64,000 bases of DNA from UBA4644 sp034933145. GTDB lineage: Bacteria > Bacillota > Clostridia > Oscillospirales > Butyricicoccaceae. The notes beneath the pieces were generated by a model that was given only the letters and a program-made list of their open reading frames with translations, was not told the origin of the DNA and ran no database searches. Location of the stretch: positions 14,191-78,190 of the forward strand of contig JAYFOA010000029.1 in the NCBI GenBank assembly GCA_034933145.1, in the 5' to 3' direction. Of the stretch, positions 1-7,780 are shown in pieces. Position numbers and translations under genes: made by a program. How positions within the stretch are numbered: the stretch's first letter is position 1; each line of letters starts with the position of its first letter.

Positions 1-1
1 C

Positions 2-811
2 CTGCTCGCCGGCGTTCTCGCCAGCGTCGTCTGCGGGATGATCGGCGTGATCATCATTGAGAAAAAACTGGTGATGATGAGCGGCGGCATTGCCCATACG
101 GCTTACGGCGGCGTAGGCCTTGGCTATTTGCTGGGGTTTGAGCCGATCATCGGTGCATTTCTGTTTTCCGTCTGCGCGGCGCTGGGGATCGGGTATGTGA
201 AGCGGAAAGGCGGCGCGCGTTCGGACGTCGTCATCGGTCTGTTCTGGTCGCTGGGAATGGCGCTCGGCATTCTGTTTATCGCCCTGACGCCGGGATATCC
301 CCCGGATCTGAGTTCTTATCTGTTCGGCAGCATTCTCTCAGTCACCCGCACGGACCTTTGGCTGATCGTCAGCCTGACGTGCCTTGTGGCGTTGGTGATT
401 GTTGTGCTGTATAACGACTGGAAGGCTTATCTTTTCGATGAGGAATTTGCCTCGATCCTCGGGATCAAAACGGCGTTTCTGGAATATCTTCTGTTGGTGC
501 TGGTCGCGATGACGGTGGTGGTGCTGATCCGTGTGGTAGGCATCATTCTGGTGCTTGCGCTGCTCACCGCGCCTGCTGCCGCGGCAGGCCTCCTGACCGC
601 CGACCTGAAAAAGCGGATGCTTTATTCATCCCTTTTCGGCTGTGTTTTCTGCGTTGCGGGGCTGTGGGTCTCCTATGATCTGAATATTGCCTCCGGCGCG
701 GCGATCGTCATTTTGTCGGTATTGTGCTATTTTATCATCTATGCAGTATATGCGCTCATCAAAAGGCGCGGGCAGAAGCGCCCCGCCGGAGAGGGCGGAA
801 GGCTGCAGTAA
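2..811 (+). CDS. znuB: Metal (zinc-type) ABC transporter permease, 5'-truncated by window edge
   Basis: Integral membrane permease of the ZnuB/TroC family (ABC-3), which moves zinc or manganese inward with a binding protein and an ATPase. The frame is open to the window edge, and the residues before the first in-window Met (position 38) are hydrophobic and continuous with it, so the true start lies upstream. Visible family traits are the early segment containing GGIAHTAYGGVGLGY, then about seven hydrophobic helices including RVVGIILVLALLTAPAAAAG near residue 180. The C-terminus is basic and cytosolic. A Fur-family gene follows after 6 nt and a zinc-linked permease pair after that, which favours zinc. 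Family assignment is strong; the exact metal is inferred from context. Confidence 0.88.
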   Translation: MLAGVLASVVCGMIGVIIIEKKLVMMSGGIAHTAYGGVGLGYLLGFEPIIGAFLFSVCAALGIGYVKRKGGARSDVVIGLFWSLGMALGILFIALTPGYPPDLSSYLFGSILSVTRTDLWLIVSLTCLVALVIVVLYNDWKAYLFDEEFASILGIKTAFLEYLLLVLVAMTVVVLIRVVGIILVLALLTAPAAAAGLLTADLKKRMLYSSLFGCVFCVAGLWVSYDLNIASGAAIVILSVLCYFIIYAVYALIKRRGQKRPAGEGGRLQ

Positions 812-817
812 ACGGAG

Positions 818-1297
818 GTGGAGAGGACGAAAAGCAAGGGCTGTTGCGAAGATCTGAATCATAGCGGGCTGAGAAATACCCCGCACCGTACGGCGATTCT
901 GGAAATTCTGAAACGGAGCGAGCAGCCGCTGGCGGCCGAGGATGTCTTTCTCGAGCTGAAAAACCGGGAGGTCCCGGCCAACCTTTCGACGGTATACCGG
1001 ACCCTGGATGTCCTGTCCGCCAAAAAGCTTGTACTCAAGCTCAGCCTTCCCGGCGATACCCGGAGCCTATATGAGTATAATCGGATGGTGCACAGGCATT
1101 ATTTGATCTGTCTCGGCTGCAAGAAGATTGTGGCGATTGAGAGCTGCCCACTGGGCGATTATGAAAAAACGCTCGCAAAACAGACCAATTATACAATTGC
1201 CGGGCATAAGCTGGACATTTACGGCTACTGCCCCGAATGCAGAAGCCAAAAGCGGCCGGAGGTCCGGATGGATGACGGAAAAAGAGACGGGCGATAA
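818..1297 (+). CDS. zur: Fur-family metalloregulator, probably Zur
   Basis: DNA-binding repressor of about 159 residues, the usual Fur length. An N-terminal winged helix (LRNTPHRTAILEIL and LSTVYRTLDVL) is followed by a dimerisation domain with the metal-site segment HRHYLICLGC and a C-terminal CPEC pair, giving the two CxxC motifs of the structural zinc site. The start is uncertain: the best candidate is GTG at 818, which overlaps the GGAGG sequence itself, and no in-frame ATG lies before the helix-turn-helix. It sits between a zinc-type permease and a DUF318 permease, so Zur is the likely subgroup; PerR or Fur cannot be excluded from sequence alone. The likely regulated promoter is upstream of the window. 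Confidence 0.85.
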   Translation: MERTKSKGCCEDLNHSGLRNTPHRTAILEILKRSEQPLAAEDVFLELKNREVPANLSTVYRTLDVLSAKKLVLKLSLPGDTRSLYEYNRMVHRHYLICLGCKKIVAIESCPLGDYEKTLAKQTNYTIAGHKLDIYGYCPECRSQKRPEVRMDDGKRDGR

Positions 1298-2408
1298 GAC
1301 CTGCCCCGGGGCAGAACCGGCGCGGAAAGGGCCGGATGCTGCGACCCTTTTTGTTACCGCACTGGTGCTTTTCACCATGGGGTATCTGGCGATCAGCGTA
1401 TTCCGGTCGGCGGGCCTGCCGGATCTGTCAGGCCTGCGGATCCTCAGCACCGTCTTCATCAGCATTCTGATGCAGGCATTCCCCTTTATGCTCATCGGCG
1501 TGCTCGTATCCTCCGCCATGCATGTGTTCGTCCCGGATGAGCTGATCGTGAAGATATTTCCCACCCGTCACGGGCTGGGATTTTTAACTGCCATGTTCGC
1601 TGGCCTGCTGTTTCCGGTCTGCGAATGCGCGATCGTCCCGGTGATGACCCGACTGATTAAAAAAGGGGTGGCCGCCCCCATCGCGGTCACCTTCATGCTC
1701 TCCGCGCCAATTATTAACCCGATTGTGATTTTATCTACCCTGTACGCCTTTTCCGGTCGGCCCGTGATCATGCTGATGCGGGTCGGGTTTGGCCTGCTCA
1801 TCGCCCTGCTCGTCGGACTTTGCCTGCCGCTGGTGGCCGGAAAAGAACGCCCGCTACTGGATGAGCCGGACGGGCAGACCGGAGAGGCCTGCTGCTGCAC
1901 GGAACATACCGGACATACCGAGCATGGCAGAGCGGAGGAAGCACCGGGACATATACATACCTGTGCCTGCTGCGGCGAAGAAGAATTCCCCCGCGGGTTG
2001 TTTCCCCGACTGGGCGCCATGTTTCTGCACGCAGGGGAAGAGTTCTTCTCCGTCGGGAAGTACCTGATCATCGGCGCGTTTGCCACCAGCCTGATCCAGA
2101 CCCTCATTCCGCGGGAGGCGCTGGCGGGTTTGGGCGCGCATAGCGGACTTTCACTGTTTTTAATGATGGCTGCGGCGTTTTTATTTTCTGCCTGCTCCAC
2201 ATCGGACGCTTTTATCGCACGGAGTTTTTTAAACCGTTTTCCGCTGAGCGCGGTTATGGGCTTTTTGGTCTTCGGTCCCATGATGGATGTGAAAAACCTG
2301 CTGATGCTGTTTGCCGGATTCAAAAAAGGCTTCGTACTGAAGCTGGCCCTGTTGATCTTCCTCCTGAACTTTGCTGTTTTGTCCGCCTTTTCGTTTTTGC
2401 TGAAATAA
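1272..2408 (+). CDS. DUF318 (YraQ/YcgR-like) permease with His/Cys-rich loop
   Basis: Polytopic membrane protein of about 378 residues, family DUF318 (ArsP/YraQ/YcgR). ATG at 1272 is chosen because GGAGG lies about 9 nt upstream and the longer frame would run deep into the preceding gene. The family signature is visible: FPVCECAIVPV, then SAPIINPIVIL in the first half and FSACSTSDAFIARSF in the second. Between the halves lies a cytosolic loop of about 35 residues very rich in Cys and His (CCCTEHTGHTEHG and HIHTCACCGEE), a plausible metal-binding segment. It overlaps the Zur gene by 26 nt and is followed by a TIGR03943 protein, the same pairing as Bacillus YcgR-YcgQ. The transported substrate is not established. 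Confidence 0.85.
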   Translation: MTEKETGDKTCPGAEPARKGPDAATLFVTALVLFTMGYLAISVFRSAGLPDLSGLRILSTVFISILMQAFPFMLIGVLVSSAMHVFVPDELIVKIFPTRHGLGFLTAMFAGLLFPVCECAIVPVMTRLIKKGVAAPIAVTFMLSAPIINPIVILSTLYAFSGRPVIMLMRVGFGLLIALLVGLCLPLVAGKERPLLDEPDGQTGEACCCTEHTGHTEHGRAEEAPGHIHTCACCGEEEFPRGLFPRLGAMFLHAGEEFFSVGKYLIIGAFATSLIQTLIPREALAGLGAHSGLSLFLMMAAAFLFSACSTSDAFIARSFLNRFPLSAVMGFLVFGPMMDVKNLLMLFAGFKKGFVLKLALLIFLLNFAVLSAFSFLLK

Positions 2409-2421
2409 GGGAGTCCCGGAA

Positions 2422-3246
2422 ATGCATACGGAAAAACTACGCCGCTTTCGTTTTGCGGTAGTTTTAAAAATATTTTTGCTGCTGGGTTTTGCTTTCTTTT
2501 TTCTCCGGGCTATCGTCACCGGGGACGTGGATCTGTATGTGCACCCGCGGGTGATCCCATATTTGGTATTCGCGGCCGCCGCGATGACGGTCATCGCCGT
2601 TTTGCTCATTTTTTCCCTACGGAAAGCGGGGAGGACGGAGCGCGCCGGGCCGTTGATTTTCTTTGCCGTTCCTCTGATTCTGGCTTTGGCCCTGTCGCCC
2701 AGGCCGCTGGACGCGAGCACGGGCACCGCCGGGGATGTCCAGCTGACGGACGGGGCGGCTTTTTCCGATACGGCGGCATCGGTACCGACGGAGACCGGGA
2801 CGGCACCGGACAGTGAGAGCATATCGCCCGCGGACGGGGCCGCGCAGGATACCGCGTCGCCCGAAACGGGCATTACCCTGCAGGATGGTGTGCTGGTGAT
2901 CGACAGCGGCAATTTCTATCCGGCCATCTGTGCGCTCTATGCCGATCTGAAGCAGTATCAGGGTACGCCGGTGGAGACGGTAGGCTTTGTGTTCCGGGAT
3001 GAAAGCTTTGCGGATAACGAATTCGTGCCTGCACGGCTGCTGATGGTCTGCTGTGCTGCGGATATGCAGACCGTCGGGCTGCTGTGTCGGTACGACGGCA
3101 CCGCGCAGCTGGCAGCCGATTCTTGGGTCAAGGTCACCGGAACGCTGGAGGCGGTGGAATATAATGGGGAGACGATTCCCTGCATCGCGGCGCAGACGGT
3201 GGAGCTTGTCGACCAGCCGGCTGACGCCTACGTCTATCCTTATTGA
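2422..3246 (+). CDS. TIGR03943/DUF1980 (YcgQ-like) membrane protein
   Basis: Partner of DUF318 permeases in zinc-linked loci. Two N-terminal helices (about residues 12-30 and 43-62) and a third near 75-90 are followed by an acidic, Thr/Ala-rich linker (about 95-150). The C-terminal extracytoplasmic domain contains the family motif ARLLMVCCAADMQTVG and ends in YVYPY. The double Cys could bind metal. GGGAG lies 8 nt before the ATG, and the gene starts 13 nt after the permease stop, so they are cotranscribed. A hairpin terminator follows. The family is confidently recognised; biochemical function is unknown, with zinc homeostasis inferred from gene order. Confidence 0.82.
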   Translation: MHTEKLRRFRFAVVLKIFLLLGFAFFFLRAIVTGDVDLYVHPRVIPYLVFAAAAMTVIAVLLIFSLRKAGRTERAGPLIFFAVPLILALALSPRPLDASTGTAGDVQLTDGAAFSDTAASVPTETGTAPDSESISPADGAAQDTASPETGITLQDGVLVIDSGNFYPAICALYADLKQYQGTPVETVGFVFRDESFADNEFVPARLLMVCCAADMQTVGLLCRYDGTAQLAADSWVKVTGTLEAVEYNGETIPCIAAQTVELVDQPADAYVYPY

Positions 3247-3292
3247 TGAAATAGTCCGTCGGGAGAAACCACTCACTTTGTACTGCGAATTT

Positions 3293-3339
3293 GATACCGG
3301 CTTGTGCCTTGGATGGTATAGGCCGGTATCTTTTTTTTT
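3293..3339 (+). terminator. Intrinsic terminator of the zinc operon
   Basis: GATACCGGC pairs with GCCGGTATC, followed by nine T residues. The loop is about 20 nt. It ends the znuB-zur-permease-TIGR03943 unit, immediately before the next promoter. Confidence 0.85.
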
Positions 3340-3350
3340 GCAAATTGTTA

Positions 3351-3413
3351 TTGACATATGCCAATAACTGCAGTATGCTGATTATGGGCATAAGCCAATA
3401 ACTCGGTATTGGC
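3351..3413 (+). promoter_or_regulatory. Consensus promoter with repeated operator motif, for DUF5320/DUF134
   Basis: TTGACA (3351-3356), 17-nt spacer, TATGCT (3374-3379). The spacer holds ATATGCCAATAACT; just after the -10 box comes TTATGGGCATAA (3382-3393), a perfect palindrome with a 2-nt centre, running into a second GCCAATAACT (3394-3403) and then TATTGGC (3407-3413), which pairs with GCCAATA. The two GCCAATAACT copies are 34 nt apart. The 11-mer TGGGCATAAGC recurs at the flavin-reductase promoter at 4564-4574. These are placed as an operator would be; the binding protein, possibly the nearby DUF134 regulator, is inferred. Confidence 0.8.
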
Positions 3414-3478
3414 ACCGACGATTATGCATCGGCATTTGCCCGTGAATCAACCGCTTTGGCTTTCGAGGAGGAATGAAT

Positions 3479-3769
3479 ATGCCAAATAGAGATGGAACAG
3501 GCCCCATGAGTATGGGCCCGCTGACCGGGCGCGGTGCAGGGTACTGCGCCGGCGGACGGAGGACGGCAGGGGCCGCCCGCGGTTTTGGCTGCGGCTTTGG
3601 CCGGGGACGCGGATATCGAAGGACAGGCTATATTGCGGCGTCGGCGGCCGGAAGAGGAAACGCCGGATTTGACGAAAGGGAGGCGCTGGCCGCCCGGGCG
3701 GAGTTTCTGGAGGACAGCCTCCGGCGGATACGGGAACGGATTTCCGCATGGGAGAATCCATCCGAATAA
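3479..3769 (+). CDS. DUF5320 Gly/Arg-rich small protein
   Basis: Small protein of about 96 residues. The N-terminal signature MPNRDGTGPMSMGPLTGRG with a following GYC is typical of DUF5320, a family usually found beside NifX/NafY-fold proteins and MinD ATPases. A Gly/Arg/Cys-rich middle (FGCGFGRGRGYRR) leads to a C-terminal helix with coiled-coil character (about residues 68-92). Of two possible ATGs, 3479 is chosen: AGGAGG ends 7 nt before it, whereas the ATG at 3473 is almost on top of the Shine-Dalgarno. Function unknown; membership of the cofactor cluster is inferred from gene order and the shared operator. Confidence 0.75.
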   Translation: MPNRDGTGPMSMGPLTGRGAGYCAGGRRTAGAARGFGCGFGRGRGYRRTGYIAASAAGRGNAGFDEREALAARAEFLEDSLRRIRERISAWENPSE

Positions 3770-3951
3770 AGGAATGCACACCCACGGGCTGTATAAAAAT
3801 TGACAGACGCCTGCCGAAACGGTAAACTGAATGACAGGGGACGGTGGTTTCCGGCTTCCGTACGGCAGTTTGCAATTCCGTGTTTTTGCAGGGAATCCCG
3901 TACAGGCGGAATGTCTGCGCCCCCAACCACCATGGAACGGGAGCTGAGTAA

Positions 3952-4428
3952 ATGGCCCGACCTGTCAAATGGAGAAAAATCGAACATATTCCCGCCGTCG
4001 CCTATTTTGTGCCTTCGGACGGCGGGATCCCGGAGATCCCGGAAATCGTCCTGAAACTCGAGGAGCTGGAAGCTATCCGGCTGAAAGATCTGGAGGGATT
4101 GGAGCAGGGCGAGTGCGCGGAGCGCATGGAGGTCTCCCGCCCCACCTTTCAGCGCATTCTGCTGTCCGCGCGGGAAAAGATTGCCGACAGTCTTGTAAAC
4201 GGAAAGACAGTCCATATTGAGGGCGGCAATTTTACGCGGAATATCTGCCCTGTCCGCTGCATGGATTGCGGACAGGAGTGGAAGGAAAGCTTTGAACGGC
4301 TGAATTCGGTGGCGGAGGGGAGCTGCGCCTGTCCGTCCTGCGGCTCGTATAATGTTTCCTGCAGCCATTCCTGCCGCGGCGGATCCGGCTGTAAAAACTG
4401 CTGCCGGCGCGGCCGCCGGGGAAGATAA
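3952..4428 (+). CDS. DUF134 (UPF0251) regulator with Cys-rich tail
   Basis: DNA-binding protein of the DUF134/UPF0251 family, 158 residues. The start MARPVKWRKIEHIP and the segment LEELEAIRLKDLEGL are family hallmarks. They precede a sigma-70-region-4-like helix-turn-helix (ECAERMEVSRPTFQRIL, about residues 58-75). The C-terminal half carries CMDCG, CPSCG and a cluster of further Cys (CSHSCRGGSGCKNCC), suggesting bound zinc or an Fe-S/metal sensor. The gene lies 182 nt after DUF5320 with no terminator seen between them, and a terminator follows it. It is the best candidate to bind the shared motif at 3385 and 4564; that link is inference. Confidence 0.82.
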   Translation: MARPVKWRKIEHIPAVAYFVPSDGGIPEIPEIVLKLEELEAIRLKDLEGLEQGECAERMEVSRPTFQRILLSAREKIADSLVNGKTVHIEGGNFTRNICPVRCMDCGQEWKESFERLNSVAEGSCACPSCGSYNVSCSHSCRGGSGCKNCCRRGRRGR

Positions 4429-4441
4429 AAGGACGCTGAAC

Positions 4442-4476
4442 ACCGGCTTCGGGATCTTTTCCCGGGGCCGGTTTTT
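4442..4476 (+). terminator. Intrinsic terminator after DUF134 regulator
   Basis: ACCGGC pairs with GCCGGT around an inner GGGA/CCCG stem, followed by TTTTT. It separates the DUF5320-DUF134 unit from the operon starting at 4527. Confidence 0.75.
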
Positions 4477-4526
4477 CTGTATGCTGTTTGCGTTTTTAAA
4501 TCCGCCGACGGATTTTGCGGTTATGA

Positions 4527-4580
4527 TTGACATCTGCCGGCCATAAGATTACAATAAACGTTGTGGGCATAAGCTCATAA
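4527..4580 (+). promoter_or_regulatory. Consensus promoter with the shared operator motif, for the cofactor operon
   Basis: TTGACA (4527-4532), 17-nt spacer, TACAAT (4550-4555). GCCATAAG lies in the spacer (4540-4547). After the -10 comes TTGTGGGCATAAGCTCATAA (4561-4580), one mismatch from the palindrome core at 3382 and sharing the exact 11-mer TGGGCATAAGC with it, at a similar distance from the -10 box. This implies co-regulation of the two units. Confidence 0.8.
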
Positions 4581-4636
4581 ATTGCGGCCGTTTGAAAAGA
4601 CTTGCTCCGAAGGGCCGCGGCCATGGGAGGTATGCA

Positions 4637-5161
4637 ATGGAATCTGCATCGGAAAAAAGATCCGGCGGAGAGGAAAAGCGGCAGGCAAAGGCGAAAACCT
4701 GCCTTCAGCCCGCGCCAAAAGTCCTTGTCTCCTGCCGGGGAGCGGACGGAAAGAACAATGTGCTGGCGGTGGCGTACTGCGGCAACTGCAGCTACGATCC
4801 GCCGATGGTCATGGTGGGCATCGTTCCGTCCCGGTATTCGTATCACATGATCCGGGAATCCGGCTGCTTCGTGGTAAACCTTGTGGATGAAAGCTATCGG
4901 GAGACCTTTGACTATCTCGGGAGCCACAGCCTGCGTGACGGCGATAAGCTGGCGGCAGCAAACGTCCGGCTGGCGGAAGGAAAGCGGGTAAATGCCCCCA
5001 TTCTTCCCGACTGCCCCGTAAACATCGAATGTACCGTCGTGGATTCCATTATGACCGGATCGCATGAGATGTTTATCGGCAGAATCGAATATGTCCACGC
5101 GGATGCGCGGATTACAGACAAAGAGGGAACAATTGATTTTTCACAGATCAATTTTTTGTGA
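4637..5161 (+). CDS. Flavin reductase-like (flavoredoxin-type) protein
   Basis: Protein of about 174 residues with the flavin reductase-like FMN-binding fold. Visible features are VLVSCRGADGKNNVLAVAYC, the DPPMVMVGIVPSRYS segment typical of FMN contact, and GCFVVNLVDES. These match flavoredoxin-like proteins that hold FMN and pass electrons in anaerobes. ATG at 4637 is chosen because GGGAGG lies 6 nt upstream; the frame stays open further back but without a good site. The N-terminal 25 residues are basic and poorly conserved-looking. It is the first gene after the 4527 promoter, which suggests it supplies electrons to the cofactor cluster; that role is inferred. Confidence 0.8.
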   Translation: MESASEKRSGGEEKRQAKAKTCLQPAPKVLVSCRGADGKNNVLAVAYCGNCSYDPPMVMVGIVPSRYSYHMIRESGCFVVNLVDESYRETFDYLGSHSLRDGDKLAAANVRLAEGKRVNAPILPDCPVNIECTVVDSIMTGSHEMFIGRIEYVHADARITDKEGTIDFSQINFL

Positions 5162-5176
5162 AGGGAAAGAAAAGAT

Positions 5177-5620
5177 ATGAAAAAAATCGGTATCATCATT
5201 TGCGGACGCTATCAGACCTGCGGCGGCGGAAAGTGCCTTCGGGCGCTGAGAGAGCGGGAGGGCGGCTTTTCCGTGTATCCGCCGGAGGAAGAGATTGAGC
5301 TGGTAGGATACTCCACCTGCGGCGGCTGCCCGGGCGGCAATATTGAATACGTGCCGGAGGAGATGATCAAGAACGGCGCCGAGGTGATCCATCTGGCCAC
5401 CGGGCTGGTCGTCGGCTATCCGCCATGTCCGTACATCCGGCAGTTCAAGGAATTCCTCGAGAGCCGGTATAAGGTCAAGGTCGTGATCGGTACTCATCCC
5501 ATCCCGATGAAGTATTTTTCCGAGCATGAGAAGCTCTCTTATTGGAAGAATATGAACATGCCGGAGATCGCACCTGCTTTGTTCGGCGAAAACGAGCAGC
5601 TCATGAAGGATTATAACTGA
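5177..5620 (+). CDS. CGGC domain protein
   Basis: Protein of 147 residues named for its CGGC motif. It shows C9, CGGGKC (15-20) and STCGGCPGGN (Cys 48 and 51), six potential metal or cluster ligands or redox cysteines, in an alpha/beta fold. A CPY motif follows near residue 93, and a HPIPMKYF segment near 121. Such proteins occur beside NifX/NafY-fold proteins in anaerobes; biochemical function is unknown. It starts 15 nt after the flavin reductase-like gene and reads on into the NifX-like gene, so it is part of one operon. Confidence 0.8.
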   Translation: MKKIGIIICGRYQTCGGGKCLRALREREGGFSVYPPEEEIELVGYSTCGGCPGGNIEYVPEEMIKNGAEVIHLATGLVVGYPPCPYIRQFKEFLESRYKVKVVIGTHPIPMKYFSEHEKLSYWKNMNMPEIAPALFGENEQLMKDYN

Positions 5621-5665
5621 GCGGGAGCCATCTTTATCGCAAATTACAGGAAACGGAGAAACAGC

Positions 5666-6040
5666 ATGAAACTGATCCTACCGACAGAAAGCAGGTCGCT
5701 CGACGTGCCGGTCTGTCCATCATTCGGGCGTACCCCGCTGTATGCTTCCTTTGATACCGAAAGCGAAAGCTGCGCATATCTGGATAACTCCGCCATCGCG
5801 AGTGAAGGCGGCGCCGGAATCAAGGCGGCGCAGATGCTGGCGGATCATGGCGCGGGGGCGGTCATCACCTATCGCTGCGGCGAAAATGCGGCACAGGTCC
5901 TCCATGCGGCAAACATCGGAATTTACAGGGCGCAGGACGGTACGATTGCCGAGAACATCGAAAAATTCAGGCGGGGCGCGCTGCAGCCGCTTGCGGAGAT
6001 CCATCCCGGATTTCACGGTCACGGGGGAAACCCGGGATGA
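5666..6040 (+). CDS. NifX/NafY-fold (dinitrogenase Fe-Mo cofactor biosynthesis) protein, copy 1
   Basis: Protein of 124 residues with the NifX/NafY RNase-H-like fold. It has an N-terminal strand MKLILPTESRSLDVPVC, then a FGRTPLYASFDTESES turn, and a GAGIKAAQMLADHGAGAVIT segment that in the family lines the cofactor-binding face. In nitrogen fixers such proteins hold iron-molybdenum cofactor precursors; stand-alone homologues such as ORP bind a Mo-Cu cluster. No nitrogenase genes are visible here. Its stop overlaps the start of the next MinD gene (ATGA), so the two are translationally coupled, suggesting a complex. Confidence 0.85.
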   Translation: MKLILPTESRSLDVPVCPSFGRTPLYASFDTESESCAYLDNSAIASEGGAGIKAAQMLADHGAGAVITYRCGENAAQVLHAANIGIYRAQDGTIAENIEKFRRGALQPLAEIHPGFHGHGGNPG

Positions 6041-6873
6041 AGATCGCCGTTCTCAGCGGCAAGGGCGGCACCGGCAAGACTTTTCTTTCTGTCAATCTGG
6101 CCTGCGCTGCGGAATCGGCTGTCTATGCGGACTTTGACGTGGAGGAACCAAACGGCCGCCTGTTTTTAAAGCCTGCCGGAACGACGGAAGAGCCAGTCAC
6201 GGTGACAGTGCCGGAGGCGGACATGAGCCGCTGCACCGGCTGCCGCAAATGCATGGAGTTCTGCCGCTACAACGCGCTGGCGCTGCTGAGGGATCGGCTG
6301 ATGGTATTTGCGGAAGTCTGCCACTCCTGCGGCGGATGCATGTTGTTCTGTCCGGAAAAGGCGCTTTCGGCAAAAAAACGGGAGATCGGTACGATCGAGA
6401 AGGGTATGTCGGAAAGCGTAAAGGTTCTTACAGGCTGCCTAAACCCCGGCGAGGTATCCGGAACGCCGGTCATCCGGCGCCTTAAAGAGCTGCTGCCGCC
6501 GGAAGGCTTTATCGTGATCGACTGCCCGCCCGGGAGCGCCTGCGCCGTGATGGAGAGCATTCAAGACGCCGATTTCTGCGTGCTGGCGGCCGAGCCGACC
6601 CGATTTGGGGCACATAACCTGGCCATGGTCTATGAGCTGGTCCGGCTGTTTCAAAAACCCTTCGGCGCGGTTCTCAACAAATGCCTGCCGGGGGAAAACC
6701 CCTCCCGGCAGTTTTGCGCAGAGCATGACATCCCCATTCTTGCAGAGTTCCCCTATGACGCAAAGCTGGCCCGCATGAATGCCGAGGGTGCCGTGGCCGT
6801 GCGGGAATCGGAGGAGTACCGCGCATGGTTCCGTACGCTTCTGGACAGACTGACAGAGGAGGCGGGACAATGA
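6037..6873 (+). CDS. MinD/Mrp-type ATPase with inserted 2x[4Fe-4S] ferredoxin domain, copy 1
   Basis: P-loop ATPase of the MinD/ParA superfamily, 278 residues. The deviant Walker A KGGTGKT (9-15) begins the protein. A ferredoxin insert holds Cys 66/69/72/76 and Cys 95/98/101/105, giving two [4Fe-4S] sites. IVIDCPPG follows as the switch region with the catalytic Asp. It resembles the ATPases of the Desulfovibrio ORP locus and Nbp35/Mrp scaffold proteins. It overlaps the NifX-like gene upstream and the second ATPase downstream by ATGA, so the ATPases probably form a heterodimer that handles a metal cluster. Cytosolic. Cluster and partner are inferred. Confidence 0.88.
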   Translation: MKIAVLSGKGGTGKTFLSVNLACAAESAVYADFDVEEPNGRLFLKPAGTTEEPVTVTVPEADMSRCTGCRKCMEFCRYNALALLRDRLMVFAEVCHSCGGCMLFCPEKALSAKKREIGTIEKGMSESVKVLTGCLNPGEVSGTPVIRRLKELLPPEGFIVIDCPPGSACAVMESIQDADFCVLAAEPTRFGAHNLAMVYELVRLFQKPFGAVLNKCLPGENPSRQFCAEHDIPILAEFPYDAKLARMNAEGAVAVRESEEYRAWFRTLLDRLTEEAGQ

Positions 6874-7748
6874 AGCAGCTGCTGATTCTCAGCGGAAAGG
6901 GCGGCACGGGGAAAACCACGGTGGCGGGCGCGCTGATCGCGATGAGCGGCGGACACGCTTTTGCCGACTGTGATGTGGACGCCCCCAATCTCCACCTGCT
7001 CATGCCCGGCCTGCCGGTGCCGGAAAAAAGCGATTATTACGGTCTGGAAAAGGCGTCGATCGATCCGGAAATCTGCACCCGCTGCGGTCTGTGCGGGCAG
7101 CACTGCGCCTTCGGGGCGATCCGAGATTTTACAGTCGGGGAATTCGAATGCGAGGGCTGCGGCGTATGCGCGGAAATATGCCCGGTGCAGGCAATTACCC
7201 TGCGGAAATATGCCTCGGGGAACCTGATGCTTTATCGGGACGGCGAGCGAATTTTTTCCACCGCACAGCTTCGGATGGGTGCCGGTGCGTCCGGCCGGCT
7301 GGTCACTGCGGTCAAGCAGCGTCTTGCGCAGGAAGCACCGGCGGCGGAGCTCGCCATCATTGACGGATCGCCCGGGATTGGGTGTCCGGTCATCGCATCG
7401 GTCAGCGGCGCCAATTTCGTACTGCTCGTCGCGGAGCCAACCGTCTCGGGTATCCATGACCTGCAGCGGATCGTGGAGACCGTCAAACGGTTCGGCGTGG
7501 CCTGCGCGGTATGCGTCAATAAATTTGACGTGGATATGCGTGCGACGGAAGAAATTGAGCGCCGCTGCGAAAGCTGGTCGGTGCCGGCCGTCGGCAGAAT
7601 CCCATATGATCCTGCGGTGGTAGAGGCGGTCAACGCCTGCTGCAGCATCGCCGAATATCCGGACAGTCCGGCGGCAAAGGCTATTGCCGGCATCTGGGAT
7701 ACCATCCGTTGCTCCTTGACGGGAATCAATGGAACACAAAAAGCCTAA
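6870..7748 (+). CDS. MinD/Mrp-type ATPase with inserted 2x[4Fe-4S] ferredoxin domain, copy 2
   Basis: Second ferredoxin-domain MinD ATPase, 292 residues from ATG 6870. Deviant Walker A KGGTGKT (10-16), ferredoxin Cys 69/72/75/79 and 94/97/100/104 (CGLCGQHC and CEGCGVCAEICP), and the IIDGSPGIGCPV switch segment are all present, so it should be active. It has the same architecture as the preceding protein but is clearly diverged, which fits an obligate pair rather than a recent duplication. The 4-nt overlap with the first ATPase supports equal production. Role, by family: ATP-dependent handling or loading of a metal cluster. Confidence 0.88.
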   Translation: MKQLLILSGKGGTGKTTVAGALIAMSGGHAFADCDVDAPNLHLLMPGLPVPEKSDYYGLEKASIDPEICTRCGLCGQHCAFGAIRDFTVGEFECEGCGVCAEICPVQAITLRKYASGNLMLYRDGERIFSTAQLRMGAGASGRLVTAVKQRLAQEAPAAELAIIDGSPGIGCPVIASVSGANFVLLVAEPTVSGIHDLQRIVETVKRFGVACAVCVNKFDVDMRATEEIERRCESWSVPAVGRIPYDPAVVEAVNACCSIAEYPDSPAAKAIAGIWDTIRCSLTGINGTQKA

Positions 7749-7780
7749 AATAAATCATATGTACAGAAGGAGCAGATTTT

